Source: Polytrichum commune (lineage: Eukaryota > Streptophyta > Polytrichopsida > Polytrichales > Polytrichaceae). From it: a stretch of 64,000 nucleotides of DNA. The position numbers and the translations under genes were made by a program. Position 1 is the first letter of the stretch; every line of letters starts with the position of its first letter. The notes below the pieces were generated by a model, which made no database searches, was not told where the DNA came from, and worked only from the letters and a program-made list of their open reading frames with translations. Positions 10,861 to 22,412 of the stretch are shown here, in pieces. Location: contig OX485807.1 in assembly GCA_950295325.1 (NCBI GenBank), forward strand, positions 24,213,666 through 24,277,665, read 5' to 3'.

Positions 10861-13153
10861 ATCATGAGACCTAACCTCAAGTTGGGTGTCTATCATGTTA
10901 GCTTAGCTAATAAAGTTGGTTTGGGTGTAGTTGGTTTGTTATAGAGTAGAATTCATCCAAGGGTTTTTGGTAGCTGAGTTAAATGGTTTTGGTGTGGTTT
11001 TTAGGTGAGCTCAATATACAACCTACATACACAACTTCCACAAGCCTCACCAAGTCTTTGTGATATATTTGTATATTTAAGCACTCGAAACTTCAGTAAA
11101 TGCATTATCTCATATTAAGGAAATTTTATAATATAGTCTTATGTGACATTGATGGAAAAAAGGGTGAAGTATCTAGGTGCATTGAAGGGTTTCTGCAATG
11201 TGTATTTGAACCCAAAGCCTCAATAAAATGAAGGTCCAACTTGAAAAATGAATTGTAGAATATACATGGTCATTTTTGGGACATAATAAACTAGGAATGA
11301 GAGTACACAGTTAATGAGAGATGATTGACAAACAATGTTGCGCGGGAAATATTTTCCTCGTAATTTCTTTACCTAGTGTGATAGTCTTATTTATTGTCAA
11401 AAAAAATCTTACCATCTAATCATATAGATCCATTCATTTATGTTAACGATTGACAAATTTTGAACACAAAATTGGATCTTTTTGGATGTTCGTTCTTACA
11501 TCCACACCTAAATATGCACCACACAAATGTAGGTGAAGTGTAGGTGTTCACTCAAAATGAGTAACCAAAATAAGCATGCTTGCCTTATCCTTGGTTGATT
11601 CAAGGGATTCATGACAAAGAACATAACTAGCTTGCCACGTGAGTAGAACATCAAAATACGTCATCGATGGCAACACTCAACGAGATCATGGAGAAGAACA
11701 CCATTTGTGTCTGATTTTCCCAAACTTAAGGTAGTATAGCGTTCATCGGCGATTCCCCTTTTTAATAAAGTCTTGGCAAAGTCCACCGTGAGGGTACTAA
11801 AATGTGGTCATCTAAGTTATTGTAACTTAGTTGTCACGAGCCACAAGCCATTTCAAGATCCAAGAAACTTCCGCGTTGGATTACATGGTCAAAAAAGCAC
11901 ATGACAAGACCACAATGAAGCCAAGCATGCCCAAGCTTATGCCAAGTCTCTTCAAGAAACTCCTACGTCGAAGCTTCAAAGTCCATGTGTGTGTCAATAC
12001 TAGCAACTTTCATCGAAGTATGCACCTTGTGAAATTTTGAGTCCCAAATCACATGCATATTGTAATTCAAATTGTACATGAATGGGGATTGTTGAGAGGC
12101 TTGTAGCGGATTTACAATTCCATTCCATGGTGCAAAAAACTTTTTCGCCTGAAAGGACGGAGGAAGTTTTAAATTTACATATAAATGGGCACTAAGTAAA
12201 TCTTGATATATGCACACAATGAAGTTGTATACATATAGGTATATTGACATGTTCTATGATATACACTTTAACCTTTATACTATCATGCTTGTGGTGACCA
12301 AAGTGCACATGATATTAAAGAGGTTTGGAATGTTAACATGGATGTGTGATAATAGAGAATTGGTGTAGCACGTGGCATTATGGAATAACACATCGATTTC
12401 TGTTAAATAACATCTTCTATCAATTCGTGTGGGGATGAGTATGAGTGTGATACTCTATCATGTGTTTAGGTACTTAAAAAGAGAGTGTTGATGACAAGGT
12501 TGTCTCATCACAAAGGATTTCTTGATGCAAACTCTTTAATGAGCTAAGAAGTTGCCATATGCAACGTGGAGATAAATGTAGGCAGAAAAAAGACTCGCAG
12601 TAAATTTGTACCTTAGTGTTTTGTTGAGCAAGTAAGATTCATTGAAAACATGTATGTTTTTCTTTCTTTTTTTGGCACAAATTGAAAAAATCAATTGCAG
12701 AAAGAACCCAATTCATTGAAAACACGTCACAAATGAAGTAAGCATTTCAGTCCAGTATTTTATGGATCCTAAAGTGAGCGTTCTTTTGTATCTCGGCCCA
12801 AATTACATAGCTTCTTTAGAAGAGGAATAAATTGTTGGGAAACCTAGTATTGTTTGTTGCTCGTTGTTTATTGGTTGGTGTGCATACATTCATGTGTCCA
12901 AGTTTGATTTTGCACCCTTTCCGTGTTTGTATGCAATTTTACTCTTTTGAGTGCATTGTCTAGGTCTAATACTCCAAAACTGTGACCGATATTTTCCATC
13001 TCTTCCCAATTACCGAAACACTAATCGCAATCCTCACTCTAGGGACTGTGGAAGTAATCTACACTTTGCCTCCTCCTTTAGACCATCGTCGAATCGATTT
13101 GACATAGACCGAGTCTACATTGGATGTTGCCTACATAGTTACATTCAATGCAT
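10861..13153. other. gene-free stretch
   Basis: Several short open frames on both strands lack coding character. Nothing else recognised. Confidence 0.3.
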
Positions 13154-13237
13154 CCATGTTAACACTACAAAACTCCTTACTGTTCGTTATGTGCACTTTG
13201 GTTGCCACAAGTATGATATTACGGAGTTTAGAGTGTA
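13154..13237. mobile_element. ~80-bp mini inverted-repeat element, copy 1
   Basis: It begins AACACTACAAAACTCC and ends GGAGTTTAGAGTGT, which are inverted matches. Almost the same 80 bp recurs at 54611-54690, including the middle words CACTTTGGTTGCCA and ATGATATTA. It is too short to encode anything; either a miniature transposon or a paired remnant. Confidence 0.5.
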
Positions 13238-14919
13238 CACTGCAATGTCCAACTCATTTATTACATGCATTTGATGTAACAAAGGATGATATGTATGCAA
13301 GAGATTTCCAAGGTTGGTATATCTATTCATTTCATGATAAATAAATAAAACAAGGTTGTGGTGGCTTCCGAGCTATGCATACACGAAGGTGAAATTATTG
13401 TTTCCCACATTGTTGGAAATTACAAACTAAATATAGTATTTGTTAACTTAGTTATGTAAGTCGTTTTTAGGGTTATTAGTGTGGGTCCTCTCACTTGTTG
13501 AAACCCTTATCAAAACCACTAAAAGTCATAACATGTCTTAAAGGGGCCACAAATCCTAGATTAGGATAAATTAATCACAAAAGTTTATATTTTTCTCACC
13601 GAATTTGAACATAGTAGGTATCATGATAGCTGGGTATTCGTATCTGAGGTTGGGATCGATGAAGCATGGGTCAAATGGCAAGTGCAGGCTAGATTACATT
13701 TGCTTAAGGTTGGGCCCCGCCCTGGGCACACCTCCTACACTGCCAGCTCTGATCGACTTTGAAAATAAAGTTGCCCTTGCATTCTTGAAGGCCCCTTGTC
13801 CATATAACCCATATTGAGTGCACTTCATCTTCAAGGTTCAAAATCCAATATGGGTTTTCACTTTCATTGAGTAAATAAGCAACTGATTGGGATTTCGTTT
13901 TCTAAGTGAAACCGTCAATAAAGCATGTAATTAACTTGGACGTCAAAAATATTACAAAACCCTCATTAGTACTAAAGTTATACTTTTTGTGACTTACCAT
14001 TGAAAGGGTCTTTGTCATTCCAAAATCGAAGTCACCAAAAAATTCCTACAAATTATAGAATTTGTATGAAATCACCAACTTTGGGATGTATATGTAGAAA
14101 TTTCAATGAAAATGTGTACAATCGTGATATCCTCCATGTGTGGCTTCGTCACTCCACTTTTCTGTTCCAATGCAATTCTCTTAAAAAAAAATCCCTCTTG
14201 AACACAAATATACCAAAGTGAATATCTTGAATCCAAATATCTAAGGACTTCAAAAATATTGAATGACTTCATTAGGATGAATCAATCACAAATTCTAGTT
14301 TTTATAGGCCCAACTTGGAGATGGCACCTATAAATTTGGGAATCCATAGCCCATGTTGGGATTGATCAAACATAATGCAGACCTAATCAATCATATACAT
14401 AAAACGAGCCTAACACTATGTACCATTGTCTTACATTTGAAGTCCCCAATATACAATGCATGTAGCATATGGTGTTGGTTTTAAGTTCAATGTTGATTTT
14501 GGGTATACGTACCTTAGGTGAAGTGGTGAATGTTCTTAGATTTGTTAATGAATTTCTAAAAGGTTCGGATACTCACAACTAGTACTAACCAATGGATAAG
14601 GATATATTTACATTAAGATAAAGGTATGAGAAACTTGGGGTGGAACACACCCCTTTCTTTACCTTTGGACTCAACATTGGGCCCAAGCTTGAAGTTTGAT
14701 AATTCAAATTAGGCGGGGGACTTTGGCAGGAAAGTGGTGCAACGATAGCGCCACTTCATTTCCTCTTACTTTGGACTTAGGCCTTGGTGTAAACTCCCTA
14801 GGTCCATGATTGCACTATTGGATTATGAGATGAAATTTTACTCTTAACCAACATGATTGCATGATCTTGGAGTTTATATTGTCTTGGACCCTCATTTAAG
14901 GTAAACATGTGTTAACCAT
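13238..14919. other. gene-free stretch
   Basis: No supported feature in this AT-rich stretch. Confidence 0.3.
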
Positions 14920-15195
14920 TAAATGTTACATGCTATGCACTCACTTCCCCTAGGTTGCGAAACATGCAATTAGTGTGGGATGACCACCAATTTCAAATCA
15001 TGTGCGTCGCCATCTTTCTCATAATTTTTAAAGCTCGTATGAAAATGTTATCCATCGTCAAAGTGATATTTCCCAGGGACATTAAATAGTCATACAAGTC
15101 TCCTCGATAGTACAGACTATTGAGCTTAGAAAGGTTGCCATATTTTGAACATGTAGCTCGATCTATTTTAAACACATGTCTTAGAAAAACTGATC
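14920..15195 (+). mobile_element. family B MITE, partial copy B2
   Basis: It keeps the middle of family B (AACATGCAATTAGTG, CTTTCTCATAATTTTTA, GAGCTTAGAAAGGTTG, TATTTTAAACACATGTCTT) but lacks the terminal part after about 15190. Copy B3 lies right after it in the same orientation. Confidence 0.5.
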
Positions 15196-15204
15196 ATGAA
15201 TAGG

Positions 15205-15645
15205 CTCACTTTAGGAAAATTGGCATGAAATGGTTACTTTATCCAACTAGCCCACTTCTCCTCGAATATGATCCATACATTTAGTACAAAATGGTTAGCA
15301 ATTCCAAATTGAGGCCGTAGCCATTTCCCTCATAATTCGTTATCAAAGTCAAGATTCTTATGCTCATCAAACAATCATACATGTTCCCTCGATTCTATCA
15401 ACTATTGAGCTTAAAATAGTTATCATATTTTGAACACATGTCCAAATCTCTTTTAAACATGTATATTGGGTTTATGTTCTTGAAGCCACCTCTAACCATC
15501 CCACTTGAATATAGGTGTCCGAATTTCTTCGAAACACATGTATCTTTGGTTTCCGTTCTTGAAGCCACATCTAATCACATAGCACTCAAATATAAGTGTC
15601 CAATTAAGATACACAAGAAACCGAATTAGACATATCTACCTTACC
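15205..15645 (+). mobile_element. family B MITE, copy B3 with internal duplication
   Basis: All family B landmarks are present: CCAACTAGCCCACTTCTCCT, GGTTAGCAATTCCAAATTGA, CTTATGCTCATCAA, and the end CATATCTACCTTACC. The part running from the ACATGTAT word through TTCTTGAAGCCAC to CACTTGAATATAGGTGTCC occurs twice in a row with a period of about 79 bp (near 15457 and 15537), which makes this copy longer than the others. Confidence 0.6.
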
Positions 15646-15657
15646 TTACCTTACTTT

Positions 15658-16224
15658 AGGGATTATTTACACCATGGACCATGAAGTCGTCCGAAGGCCC
15701 TATAAAATATGCAATTGGTTGTTGAACTCATCCCGGGACCACTTCGGTTTACACTAAGGAAAAAAAATGTCAAAGTGATCATGGAATTTGAGATCCCCAA
15801 AAGACATATTTTAAGGCCTACATTATCCACTGACATGGTCCAACATGTTTTGCAGTGGGAGAGGCAAAATAGGTGCTATGGTAGAAAAAAAGGCAAGGGC
15901 CCACGGCATATAACCAATGTTGTTATAATCAAATTTTAATGAAATTTTTTTGGGGGAAAGAGAAGATGAAGACAAGAGAAGACAAGAGAATGGTCAAACT
16001 TGATTATTTTCTCGGAAATTGCCTTTTTTTAAGGCATACATTAAAAAAAGATCACCACATCCAATTATTAGTACATACATGGTCATTCCTCTTAACCCAC
16101 ATTCGGTTTACACTTAAGTGAGGGGCCGAAAGACTTTGTAAATTGATATCTTAGAAAACCGGACCATGGGAAAAGGCCAACTTGCATGGTCCGACTTCAT
16201 GGTCCATGGTGTGGACCGGCCCTC
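15658..16224. mobile_element. family H MITE, degraded copy H3
   Basis: The inverted ends contain ATTTACACCATGGACCATGA on the left and, inverted, GTCCACACCATGGACCATGA on the right, both followed by AGTCG. These correspond to the H2 arm type (CATGGTCC/GTCGTCC words) rather than the H1 type. The outermost bases have drifted from GGGGCGG. Internal words CGGTTTACACTAAGG and CACATTCGGTTTACACTTAA repeat the terminal motif inside. Non-coding. Confidence 0.6.
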
Positions 16225-16599
16225 AAACCCACCTTTATATCCATTAAGAAGAAGTCCCCGTGATATTGATTGGGAACGGTCTTCGAACTCGAGATCTGAC
16301 ATTGGCCTTATTTGGGCACCGTCCAAACACTACACACGTAAAGCTAATTAAGTACTTTTTCACGATCTAAGCTATGATCCCCAAGATACATCCAACTGCC
16401 AAAGTGTGTCCCATGGGGTGTGGGAATCGGCGGCTAAGGCTTAGTAATTAAGTGGTTTTATTGGTACAAATTGGCTACATGACGGAAACAAGAGCCACTA
16501 GGTGGGTTAGTTAACTTAGTCGTAGGCTCACAATATGGGTGCTTCCAAAAGTTGCTTTGTTGCAATTTTGCGGACAATATATAGCAAAACGTAAATCGA

Positions 16600-17675
16600 A
16601 CTTGTTGCTTGTCACTTGTTGCCCATGTTGGCACTTTCTTGCAACCGGAATGCCATCCAACTTCTTTTCTTTTCTCTTTCTTTTCATTTGAAGTGTGTAT
16701 ATTACATTCACTCTAGAATAGCCAACGTTAGGCAATTTGACGTGAATCTGAGACCGTTGGCCTTACCATGTTCAAGAATCTTCTGGGTCCATGATAGGGT
16801 TTACTGCCTACCTTGCAAGGGGTGGGCTCTTGGCTTCCTATCTACCTAGCTAGTTTTTTCCCGTCAAGTAGAGAAAAGATTTCATAGTGGGAATCGAACC
16901 GCCAACCACTTCATTCGGAAGTGGGTACATCTCCACTATCACCCGGTAGGTTAGGGTGGTCTCGGATCGACATTCACTTTATGTTTTGTGCATACAACAT
17001 CATTGTAGCGAATATTCTGGTTACTCAAATCATCTTCGGATCAAACTCTATGTGAGTTGGTGAAAAGGTGAGATTGGAGGAATATTTGTAAAGTCGTCAA
17101 ATCAACTAAAAGCCTATATGAACTTGCTGAAATAGTGGTCTAAAATAAATGGACTGTATGAAATTATCAATTTTTCGACTTGTCATACTATATTGATGGG
17201 CCAAGCTAACCTTACATAGGGTGATGTACATGTCCCCATGGGCAAGACCCTATTTCATATCTTAATGTTCTCTAAAAGCTTTGTAAAATTGAAAGAGGAA
17301 ATTTCAAATTAAAAAAAAAAATCACCCAACTACAAAGATAGGCTTCTAATACAAGACAATCTAACATTTTTTTTTTAAGGAGAGTCTCAAATCGCACCAA
17401 ACTCCTAGTTAGTGTTGTTTAGTCCCTCTTCGAGAGACCGTGCGGACAAAGTTATTGTGACTTAGAAATTGTTGGCGGCTTTAGGGATCGGCGGGGGATG
17501 GTTAGGTATTCTTTTGGGTACAAATTAGTTTGATAGGATCATCGTCACACTTCCACCGGTCACTTTAAATGTGAGAGAGTGGCCAAAAGCATAACTTGAA
17601 TTAAAGTTGTTGCTTGTCACTTGTTGCCCAAGTTGGCACTTTCTTGCAACCAAAATGCCACCTAACTTCTTACCT
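16600..17675 (+). repeat. direct repeat pair about 1 kb apart
   Basis: TTGTTGCTTGTCACTTGTTG followed by a GTTGGCACTTTCTTGCAACC word occurs near 16600-16660 and again near 17608-17660, each preceded by GGTACAAATT at 16465 and 17518. The two copies probably mark a local duplication or two insertions of one element. Confidence 0.5.
16850..16975 (-). mobile_element. tRNA-derived SINE head (Pol III A and B boxes)
   Basis: On the minus strand GGCGGTTCGATTCCCAC contains GGTTCGATTCC, a full match to the tRNA B-box consensus, and about 50 bases upstream lies GGTGATAGTGG, an acceptable A-box. The part between and after the boxes (CTATGAAATC, CTCTACTTGACGG) matches the SINE inserted at 3238-3353. It does not fold as a functional tRNA: the T-stem has mismatches and the middle hairpin (CCACTTC/GAAGTGG) has no normal anticodon loop. 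The 3' end could not be located. Confidence 0.5.
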
Positions 17676-17683
17676 TTTACTTG

Positions 17684-18080
17684 TAAGGTAGATGGGTCTT
17701 CAATGGTTGCTTCTTAATTTTTTTTAATTTTTTTTTAACTAGCCCGCTTCTTCTACGGTGTGAAAGACACTATTAGTACGAGATGGTTAACGAATCTATA
17801 TCAAGGTCGTAGTCACTTTCCTAATAATTTTTGGATCTCGTATGAATATTTGATTCGTTATCAAAGTGAAGATACTTGCTTTATTTTTAATCATACTTGC
17901 GCTCATTAAAAATAGGTCCCTCCAAATTATGTTGACTACTAAACCTATATGGTTATCATATTTCGATCATGCTATCCAATCTCTTTTCAACACACTTGTG
18001 GTTTCTATCCGTTCCTTGGAGCCACACCAATCTACATGCCACTCAAATATAGGTGTGTGATTATGATAAGTAAGTGAATC
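17684..18080 (+). mobile_element. family B MITE, copy B4
   Basis: It begins AAGGTAGATGGGTCTT and carries the B landmarks AACTAGCCCGCTTCT, ACGAGATGGTTAACGAA, GGTCGTAGTCACTTTCC, GTTATCAAAGTGAAGAT, TATCCGTTCCTTGGAGCCAC and CACTCAAATATAGGTG. The last bases are diverged. T-rich expansion at 17718-17738. Confidence 0.65.
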
Positions 18081-18184
18081 AAGCTCTCGATCTCCCCACT
18101 CAACCCTAGTGAGGGGGTTTTTGTGCTTCTAGGACTTTTAGTTAGTTGCCTTCCACATTTTTTGCATTGATATCACCTCCACGC

Positions 18185-18386
18185 CTACATGAAGTATGAT
18201 GCGGCTGTGTCAATATTGCCAATATTAAGCCCAAATTTACCCAACCACTTCAAGTAGATATGACAACCTCCTAGTGTTTTGTAGCTACTTGTTAAGTGGG
18301 AAAGTATGTCATGATTGACCCAATGACTTCCATAGAGGGTTCCATCTAAGAATTGCCCATGCAAAACCATTAACAAATAACCACAT
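18185..18386 (-). CDS. orphan exon-like open frame, unrecognised
   Basis: A minus-strand open frame of about 67 codons ending in TAG at 18185-18187. It is preceded on its 5' side (plus positions 18387-18410) by a pyrimidine-rich run ending TTGTAG, which reads like a plant 3' splice site. The peptide has protein-like composition (GQFLDGTLYGSHWVNHDILS, then LTSSYKTLGGCHIYLKWLGK) and lies in unique sequence between two family B copies. I recognise no domain, and no matching upstream exon was found. It may be the last exon of a gene with exons outside recognition, a gene fragment, or a chance frame. Confidence 0.25.
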
Positions 18387-18458
18387 CTACAACAAACACA
18401 AAAAGAAACTTAATGGCAACGTTTCTTAGGTCTTGAATGATTACTTTTTTTCCAATTT

Positions 18459-18838
18459 AAGGCAGACGGATTTTAAAGGGTTACTTCTTTTGACTAGTCC
18501 ACTTCTCCTAAGATATGAAACACATGATTAGTACAAGTTGGTTGGCGAATTCAAATCAAGGTTGTAGCTACTTTTTCATAATTTTTTCAGCTTATATGAT
18601 TATCTTCTATTCATTATCAATGTGAAGTTCCTCATGCTCATCAAGTGGCCATATAGGTGGACCACCAATTATGCTCACTAATAAGTCTAAAATGATTATC
18701 ATGTGTAGAGCACATAGTCTAGTTTTGTAGAAACACATGTTGTTTTTGGTATCCATTTTTGGAGCCAAAAACTAACCATTTACCATAAAAAGACATAAGT
18801 GTCAATTAAGATAAGTAACCATATTAGGCACATCTAAA
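18459..18838 (+). mobile_element. family B MITE, copy B5
   Basis: Begins AAGGCAGACGGATTTTAAAG and ends TAGGCACATCTA, with the standard B landmarks between (GACTAGTCCACTTCTCCTA, TGGTTGGCGAATTCAAATCA, CTCATGCTCATCAAGTGG, GAGCACATAGTC, AAACACATGTTG, AATTAAGATAAGTAACC). Confidence 0.65.
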
Positions 18839-19114
18839 CGAGGGGATGAAGTTTTAGGTACAAGCATGTAAGAATGCATGCAAATATGCAAAGATATGTT
18901 TAGTGACATGGCGGCTTCTTGGAATAAAACCCTCATCACATGGGATGCAACATTCAAATTATAGAACCTCCGAGGCTTGGGAATTGGTTCATTGCACTTG
19001 CAGTGTGAACTTGCACTTTGGAAAAGTGGTTCAATTTTTAGAGCAAATATGACAAGTTTTAAATAGGGTTTGAGCGGAGGAGGGGCTTTAGACATGTCCA
19101 CCTAATTAGTGCAA

Positions 19115-19118
<4 letters not shown>

Positions 19119-19157
<39 letters not shown>
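19119..19157. repeat. (TA)n microsatellite
   Basis: About 19 uninterrupted TA units. Confidence 0.95.
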
Positions 19158-19159
<2 letters not shown>

Positions 19160-19721
19160 TGTGTGTACAATGTACTCTACATTGTGACATGAAAATTATG
19201 ATGCATCACACATACATGCATAGCATGAAAACCAAAGTGATTGTTTAGAATTTTAGCACGAATTGAAACAATAAAAGAAGTGTACATTTATTCTTAAAGT
19301 GCCAAGATCTTCGAATGTGTGTGGTGTGGCACATGACAATTCATTGCACACTTTTTGCATCCTCATGGTTCCCATATACACAACCATGTTGTGAAAGTTG
19401 CCAATGGGATCTAAGGTAGACGTGTAGACGTGTCAACATCCATTTCAAACACCTACTTTTGCATGCAAAATGTCTCAATTATCTCCGCTTACAAACACTT
19501 ATGTTATTATTTTTCGTGTTAATCACACAATGTCTCATTGATCGGGGTAGCTAAAATATCAATGCTCAACATTCGTCTGACAACCAACCACTTAAGACAC
19601 ACCAATGTAACCACCTAAGAGGATCACTTGCATGCTCTTTGTAATTTAGTCAAAACTTGAAGTTTAGTCGTTTGATGTCATTCTTGTAGCATTGAATTTG
19701 TAAATGAATTGTTACTTTACA

Positions 19722-19851
19722 AAGGGTTGATTTACACCCACGACCATGACCAAGAGAAATCCACATCACTTTTACGTAGCCTTGATCACGGGATACTATG
19801 TAAAGCGGATTTAGAACATGACATACTTTTTTTAATGGGAATAAATAAATA

Positions 19852-19887
<36 letters not shown>

Positions 19888-20190
19888 CCATATGTGTGCA
19901 CATATATGTATACATACATATACATATACATATATTTTATTTTATTTTTATAGTCATCTTCATCTTCTAATGGGACAACCTATTTGCGTTCTCTTGTGAC
20001 AAAATTTGGGTGACCACCAAGCATTATACATGTTTGAACATGGAAGATTTCATGTCAATTTCTCACCATCTTTCATTTTGTTGACATGGTCACACTTATT
20101 TTTTGACGCCCTTGTGTAAAGCAAAATGGGACCGTCACTAATTTCCCAACAATTATTGAATTTAGAAAATGGCGGTCATAGTGATTGGTC
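19722..20190. mobile_element. family H MITE, strongly degraded
   Basis: The left side reads GGGTTGATTTACACCCACGA then CCATGACCAAGAG, resembling the H1 arm; the right side has GGCGGTCATAGTGATTGGTC. Internal words (TGTGTAAAGCAAAATGGGACC) match the H1 interior. A (TA)n/(TG)n microsatellite at 19851-19935 has expanded inside. Limits are approximate. Confidence 0.4.
19851..19935. repeat. compound (TA)n(TG)n microsatellite
   Basis: TA units run into about 12 TG units and then a mixed TATG/CATA stretch. Confidence 0.9.
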
Positions 20191-20333
20191 ACCAACGTGA
20201 ACAAACATTACAAAATCATAGATTAATTGCACACAAAAAGAAGCCAAATCTCATGGAAGTGCCCATACTATGCTTGTGTACCTTATTTACCAAGTAATTG
20301 GCAAGATGAAGTGGATGACAAAATGAATGAATC

Positions 20334-20934
20334 TATGGTAGTTAATGTCACGTACAATATTTGTGAAGGGCCTAAACTAGGCACTTAAAGGTTTCAAATT
20401 GTCACGTCCGCTACGTGCTAGTATGATACTATTCGTAAACGTAAGTAACATATCTAATTGATCAGTTATTTACATTACGACATTTAGTGTAGCACATTGG
20501 GATACTTGAGATAATGTTTATGTGTTTTGGTATGCAAGGCAAAATATTGTTGAGCATACTAATGGCAAATACTAATGCCAAGTGTCATTTGTGTACATAT
20601 TTTGGGGTTAGTATCCATGTAGACTGCCCTCGCCCACTATATACTAGTGGAAATGTAGATTCCTCCATGTGAAATCTAGATTTCCACTAGAATCTAGTGG
20701 GTAAGTGGCCTAAATGGAAACTAACCCTTAAGTCAAATTGTAGACCATTGTTACAGAGAAGGATAGATCTCATAACACTATTGAACATACCCATGCCAAT
20801 ATTTGAGGAAGCGCACTTGGACGTCAAGTTCATTAGGTCAGATTAATGATGAAGTTGCCAATCTTTCATGTAACCTAACGTATAAGATAAGTGACGCTAT
20901 TACACATGTGACACTACATACCATAAACGGTTTA
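20334..20934 (+). mobile_element. family C MITE, copy C1, with nested hairpin element
   Basis: It matches C2 (25603-26128) in reverse orientation: GGGCCTAAACTAGGCAC, TACATTACGACATTTAGTG, CACATTGGGATACTTGAG, TTGAGCATACTAATG, GTGACACTACATACCATAAA. Its length exceeds C2 because a 125-bp hairpin element sits at 20604-20728. Non-coding. Confidence 0.6.
20604..20728. mobile_element. 125-bp hairpin MITE nested in C1
   Basis: Almost the whole element is one inverted repeat: GGGGTTAGTATCCATGTAG...CCCACTATA...CTAGTGGAAATGTAGATT on the left pairs with AATCTAGATTTCCACTAG...GTGGGTAAG...GGAAACTAACCCT on the right, with a loop of about 10-15 bases. Arms are about 55 bp. It is absent from other C copies, so it inserted after C1. 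Confidence 0.7.
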
Positions 20935-21647
20935 GTGGTTCATTCCAACCATCCAATTACGATTGAAGTCAAGAGATTAAAACACACATGTGTTTTGGGT
21001 TAAACACACATGCGGTTCGGGTAACTTAAAACACGTACAATAATATCTCTTTGTTGACAAGCAATGGATGTATTTGGACTTTGGTAACTCCGTCCGTTAG
21101 TCCCCAGGCTTTTTCTTTCCATGATTGGATTGACCACTTCTAAAAGGGAGATAAAGAAGAAGACGTAGGGGAAAAGTAAATAAAAAAAGTAAATAAGATG
21201 GCCTTAATATCAGTGCATTGGGCCTTAAAGTCATCACACTCGAATTTCCTAAAAGGACTCACCCACCCATCCCCCGCTGCCAAGTGTCATGAAACCACAA
21301 GTGACCCTATCGACAAGGGTTAGAATAGCCCTTACTTTGCCTGGGTGCATGCCAAGGTCGTCTTAGAACTTCTACACCACCCAAGCTTGTCTTTGAAGCC
21401 ATTGAGCTCATTATCACCAACATCCTTTTTCAAAAGGGGCCACGATCGGAAATAGGCTTCGTCGATTAACTTTGGGACCACTCAACAAATATTTTCTTTT
21501 TCTTCTTCTTTTGGCCATTGATTTATTGAACCATGCGGATCACATGGAGGGAGTGTCGTTTACATTTGAATTGAAACCGACACGTTGATAGTTGTATGTG
21601 GTGAGTAAGGAAATTAATTCCCATGTAGGTCAGTCATCGCAACACCC
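20935..21647. other. gene-free stretch
   Basis: No supported feature. A purine-rich patch (21140-21200) and the word AACACACATG repeated at 20980-21012 were noted. Confidence 0.3.
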
Positions 21648-21790
21648 ATACTAGGGCCACACCAGGCCTCCAACCAGGTTCGGCCAGCCACTTCAGCCAG
21701 GCGGGCTGAACTTGGCTGTGGGTCCGGCGTGACTCTGTTTCACAGCCATGAAGATGTGTGTCCCTGGTTCGAATTTTTTTTAAGCCTGCC

Positions 21791-22018
21791 CTAGTGATCG
21801 GGGAGATTTTTGGGCATAACCGGTTGAGATCCTAGTGTTTGCAAGTCCGACCGGTTACATGTTCACATCCTCCGGCTTTCCTTCATTAAATCAGGGTATA
21901 TTCTATAAATTCCACTAAAATGATCGGTAATTTTCTTGCAGTCTTGAACATCAACCGGTTATTTCTCAAACTCAACCGGTTCATCTGTAACTAACTGCCG
22001 GTTCCTCCCCGATCATAG
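21791..22018 (+). mobile_element. family A MITE, copy A2 (complete)
   Basis: 228 bp, flanked by the direct repeat GCCTGCC (21784-21790 and 22019-22025). Inverted ends: CTAGTGATCGGGGAG and, inverted, CTATGATCGGGGAG. The interior carries repeated ACCGGTT words (at least five), which may be transposase-binding sites. A 7-8 bp duplication fits hAT-like transposons. Non-coding. Confidence 0.75.
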
Positions 22019-22087
22019 GCCTGCCCCTAATGTTTGAATTAGTTGCAATTGTTTATTTAATTATGTACCTCAACAACCAAGGTCACT

Positions 22088-22203
22088 AAAGGAATATACC
22101 CCAATTTAATGAAGGAAAACCGGGGGATATCAACATGTAACCGGTTGGACTTGCAAGCACTAGGATCTCAATCGGTTATGCCCTAAAATCTCCTCGATCA
22201 CTG
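22088..22203 (-). mobile_element. family A MITE, partial copy A3
   Basis: This is the reverse complement of the first half of family A: GGAATATACCCCAATTTAAT, ATGTAACCGGTTGGACTTGC, CTCAATCGGTTATGCCC and the end CTCCTCGATCACT. The other half is missing. Confidence 0.6.
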
Positions 22204-22412
22204 GGAGGATCAGCGGAATGGAAGTCGGTGGGGCTGCTCCATGGCTCCAGCCGGGCAGATTGGCTGGTGGTTGGTTGCAGTCCCACCCCCCTCCCCCAGC
22301 CACCCCAACCATATTGGTAAGCCGGAAAAGTGCCCCTGGGGCCCTGCCTGGAAACCAGGGCTGATGCTTTTCAGCCGCTAGACCGGCTGGGGCTCCGGTG
22401 TGGCCTGGTATC

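Larger units (their letters stand above)
21648..22412. mobile_element. GC-rich inverted-end element carrying two family A copies
   Basis: The ends are inverted and GC-rich: left ATACTAGGGCCACACCAGGC, right (inverted) ATACCAGGCCACACCGGAGC, and similarity continues through CAGC/CGGCC words. Inside are a complete plus-strand A2 (21791-22018) and a partial minus-strand A3 (about 22088-22203). Near 21753 the sequence CTGGTTCGAATTTTTTTT looks like a B-box core followed by a T-run, hinting that part of the element is tRNA-derived. The GC-rich ends differ sharply in composition from their surroundings. Confidence 0.5.

Noticed and set aside
16850-16975. Functional tRNA gene on the minus strand
   Set aside because: A good B-box is present, but the T-stem has mismatches and there is no proper anticodon arm or acceptor stem; a SINE head fits better.
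21740-21785. tRNA gene ending in a T-run
   Set aside because: TGGTTCGAATTTTTTTT resembles a B-box core plus terminator, but no cloverleaf can be built upstream.
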